Shown: positions 50,718-53,068 of the stretch, piece after piece
Position numbering within the stretch: the first letter of the stretch is position 1
Layout of the letters: each line of letters starts with the position of its first letter
Assembly: GCA_020850225.1 (NCBI GenBank)
Contig: JADZFD010000014.1
Span: 1 to 53,068, forward strand
Origin: Saprospiraceae bacterium
Lineage (GTDB): Bacteria > Bacteroidota > Bacteroidia > Chitinophagales > Saprospiraceae
Length of the DNA stretch: 53,068 nt
Direction: 5' to 3'
Made by a program: the position numbers and the translations under genes
Notes under the pieces: generated by a model
What the model was told of the DNA's origin: nothing
What the model saw: the letters and a program-made list of their open reading frames with translations, nothing else
Databases searched by the model: none

Positions 50718-52853
50718 TTATCCACCTGAAAGATCATTTTGCATTAAAATAGCCAAAGCCAGTCTTATTTTATAATAATCAATAGGCGGATTTAATAAAT
50801 CTGAAATACTACTTAGCTGTGTTTGTTTACCTGTCTTTTTCCATGCTATTTCAATATCCCTGATTTCATCTTCGGTTACATACCGGAGCAAATCTATTTT
50901 TTCTCCCTTACTGTATAAATATGCCAGATGAGAAAATACAGTTGTTACTTGTATACTACGTTCTTTGGCAATCGCTTCCGGCGCCCATCCCATATTGTAC
51001 AACCTGAATGTTTCAAGATAAGTTGACCCTTTTACCTTGAGCAGATTGTCCTGATCCAGGACGTATCCCCTGACAATAGCTAGTATATCATCACCGTATT
51101 GTTCCAACTTGATATTGCCTATACCTTCAACTGACAATAAATCCGCTGAAGTAAGCGGATGTTTTTCGGTAATATTCTCCAGCACCTTATCCGTAAAAAT
51201 TACAAAAGCGGGAACACCTTTTTCTCTGGCAAGCTGTATTCTCCATTCTTTGAGTTTGCCAAGCAGATTTTCTTCAAAAACTGCTTTTTTAGATTGCTTA
51301 CGGGGTTGCTCAACTTCAAATTTTGGTAGTGCCAGATCTACCAGGGTTACGACCTTATCATTGAACAAAACATCTTTTGACAAGGGTGTTGTTTTGAGTT
51401 TGAATCCATCTGTATAATCGATCCGGATGATTCCCTGATTGATAAGTTGAGTGATATACACCTTCCAGTTGATAAAAGAAATATCTCTACCTACGCCAAA
51501 TGTCTTGAGTTTATCGTAATTGTTCCTTATGATTTCTTCTCTGTGTGATCCTCTCAGTATGTCAATCAACAGATTCATGGGTACTTCTTCATTACATCTT
51601 ATCATCGCTGACAATGCTTTTTGCGCTATTGTTTTGCCATCTTTATGTTTGGGTGGCTGCCGGCAGTTATCACAATATCCGCAGGGGCTTGTCCTGTATT
51701 CGCCGAAGTAACTCAGTACAATATTAGTACGGCATTCATAAGCAGATGCAAACTCCCACATTCTCTCTAACTTTGCATATTGAACCGTTTTGAAGGTTTC
51801 TTCGGCACTGCTGTCATCAATAAATTGTTTCAATAATGCATAATCTGCCCAACTGTAAAACAACAATGCTTCAGCACTTTGTCCGTCTCTGCCGGATCGT
51901 CCGATTTCCTGGTAATAACCTTCCAGGTTTTTAGGCATAGAATAGTGGATAATCCAGCGAATATTGGCCTTGTCTATACCCATACCGAATGCTATCGTTG
52001 CACAAATAAACTGAATCTCATCGTCCTGAAATGCCTTTTGTACCCTTTGACGTGATTCAGCATCCATACCAGCATGGTAGAAATCGCAATTCATCCCTGT
52101 ATCTTTCAGCTTGCCTGACAAGCGCTCTGTTTCTTTTCTGCTCAGACAGTAGATGATACCACTTTTATCCTGTTGACGCAAGACAAAATCCTTTACCTGC
52201 CGGAATCGTTGCTCTGCAGGACGTGCTTCCACATGGATATTATTGCGTTCAAAAGAACTGACAAAATGCCGGGGTTGACTGAGATGAAGTTGTTGGCTTA
52301 TGTCCGCCTGTGTTGCAGCATCTGCTGTCGCTGTCAAAGCTATAAATGGTATATGGGCATATGCGTCCCGCAATTTGTGTAATGCAATATAATCAGGTCT
52401 GAAATCATTACCCCAAACAGAAACACAATGCGCCTCATCAATAGTAAATAAATTAATTTTCAATCTGGAAAGTAATTGAGCGAATTCATAGGAGTTGGCT
52501 CTTTCAGGAGACACATAAAGCAGTTTTACCTTTCCAGACAATAGTTGTATTTCTATTTTGTTTAATTCTGACTGGGGTATATTGCTATGATATGCCACTG
52601 CCTGTACACCGGACAATTGCAGCGCATTTACCTGGTCATTCATTAATGCTATCAAAGGCGAAATCACAACTGCCGTCCCATCCATCAACAACGCTGGCAG
52701 TTGAAAACACAGAGACTTGCCTCCACCTGTAGGCATTATAACTAACGAATCTTTTCCATCCAGCACACCGTCTATTATTTCACTTTGGTGTAATCTGAAA
52801 GATGTGTATCCCCATATTTCTTTGAGTATCCTGTATTTTTCTGCATCCTGCAT
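50718..52853 (-). CDS. recQ: ATP-dependent DNA helicase RecQ
   Basis: RecQ unwinds DNA from the 3' side in recombination and fork repair. From the inner ATG at 52853 the product is 711 residues and starts MQDAEKYRILKEIWGY; the longer frame from 52910 adds 19 residues not typical of the family. Seen in order are motif I MPTGGGKSLCFQLPAL, motif II IDEAHCVSVWGNDFRPDY (usual form CISQWGHDFRPEY), motif III ALTATAD and motif VI QEIGRSGRDGQ. The zinc site includes CGYCDNC, followed by a winged helix, an HRDC domain (about 530-610) and a C-terminal helix-turn-helix (GWAPEAIAKERSIQVTTVFSHL). The layout fits long bacterial RecQ proteins. Confidence 0.94.
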   Translation of the reverse strand: MQDAEKYRILKEIWGYTSFRLHQSEIIDGVLDGKDSLVIMPTGGGKSLCFQLPALLMDGTAVVISPLIALMNDQVNALQLSGVQAVAYHSNIPQSELNKIEIQLLSGKVKLLYVSPERANSYEFAQLLSRLKINLFTIDEAHCVSVWGNDFRPDYIALHKLRDAYAHIPFIALTATADAATQADISQQLHLSQPRHFVSSFERNNIHVEARPAEQRFRQVKDFVLRQQDKSGIIYCLSRKETERLSGKLKDTGMNCDFYHAGMDAESRQRVQKAFQDDEIQFICATIAFGMGIDKANIRWIIHYSMPKNLEGYYQEIGRSGRDGQSAEALLFYSWADYALLKQFIDDSSAEETFKTVQYAKLERMWEFASAYECRTNIVLSYFGEYRTSPCGYCDNCRQPPKHKDGKTIAQKALSAMIRCNEEVPMNLLIDILRGSHREEIIRNNYDKLKTFGVGRDISFINWKVYITQLINQGIIRIDYTDGFKLKTTPLSKDVLFNDKVVTLVDLALPKFEVEQPRKQSKKAVFEENLLGKLKEWRIQLAREKGVPAFVIFTDKVLENITEKHPLTSADLLSVEGIGNIKLEQYGDDILAIVRGYVLDQDNLLKVKGSTYLETFRLYNMGWAPEAIAKERSIQVTTVFSHLAYLYSKGEKIDLLRYVTEDEIRDIEIAWKKTGKQTQLSSISDLLNPPIDYYKIRLALAILMQNDLSGG

Positions 52854-52979
52854 GATAAAAACCTTATGGTGAGGTAAATATACAAAATAATACCAGACGA
52901 AGTTTGTCAAAACTTATATTTGTGTGTATAACAAATTGCACTTTATTATAAATCTTATTGCTTCACTATATTTTGTCGC

Positions 52980-53068
52980 CTCGAGCCGGCTTGGCTTTTA
53001 CTTTTTTCATTGCCAAAAAAGTAAACAAAAAGTCTAGGTCAAAAAAGGCGATTGCAGGGCACCGTTCT
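52980..53068. repeat. Possible dispersed repeat at the right window edge
   Basis: The last bases include GCCAAAAAAGTAAACAAAAAG and nearby CTTTTACTTTTTTCATTGCC, a composition and pattern I have met repeatedly between genes in Bacteroidota. On the minus strand the same bases give a short frame with F-L-A-M-K-K-V-K-A. It is cut by the edge and its copy number cannot be seen here. Confidence 0.3.

Overview
The window looks like the chromosome of a Bacteroidota member, most likely in or near the Saprospiraceae. The evidence is AT-rich DNA, type IX secretion sorting domains (C-terminal 'PNP/PNPW' domains ending in lysine/arginine), start sites that mostly lack Shine-Dalgarno sequences, promoters of the TTTG-N18/19-TAnnTTTG type, a long Bacteroidota-type PurF, reg_prop/LytS sensor kinases and a Sec-type (clade II) nitrous oxide reductase. 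The genus assignment is inference.

Layout. Bases 1-120 hold the last 39 codons of a probable IS630-type transposase. Bases 254-3766 are sdhCAB (succinate dehydrogenase/fumarate reductase), closed by a terminator. Bases 3910-10335, minus strand, are a nitrous-oxide respiration operon in the order cytochrome c, nosZ, nosL (fused to a membrane domain), nosD, nosF, nosY. A perfect FNR-type box and a long dyad lie upstream of it. purF, feoB and feoA follow on the minus strand, the last two behind a clear promoter. fadH (plus) converges on a small DUF3817 membrane protein. Bases 18301-30171 encode one 3,956-residue secreted protein with 13 tandem Ig/PKD-like modules, a dockerin-like segment and a T9SS sorting domain. 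Then come an rRNA methyltransferase, an outer-membrane protein, a GlsB/YeaQ-type gene broken by a stop codon, tRNA-Lys, an NlpC/P60 lipoprotein, a candidate structured non-coding RNA at about 35341-35500, hpf, a XerC/D recombinase and rarA. After these are a ZIP transporter and a LytTR/LytS-type two-component pair set between two direct copies of a palindromic repeat. A 1.5-kb gene-free stretch (44559-46068) contains repeats and a reverse-transcriptase remnant. panB, mltG, a lipoprotein, a T9SS-sorted protein, a CBS protein and recQ end the window.

How the genes fit together. The sdh and nos loci both serve respiration. The lipoprotein cytochrome c is the obvious electron donor to NosZ, NosDFY and NosL serve copper-site maturation, and the FNR box suggests induction when oxygen is low. 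No nitrite or NO reductase is present in this window. FeoAB supplies ferrous iron. The remaining genes are mostly housekeeping or cell-surface genes.

No single large unknown system is evident. The observations most worth following are the free-standing RNA with its own promoter and terminator (35341-35500), the NosL fusion with a retained internal lipobox, the paired hairpins between nosZ and nosL, the three-module higher-order repeat inside the giant protein, and the direct repeats that bracket the two-component system.
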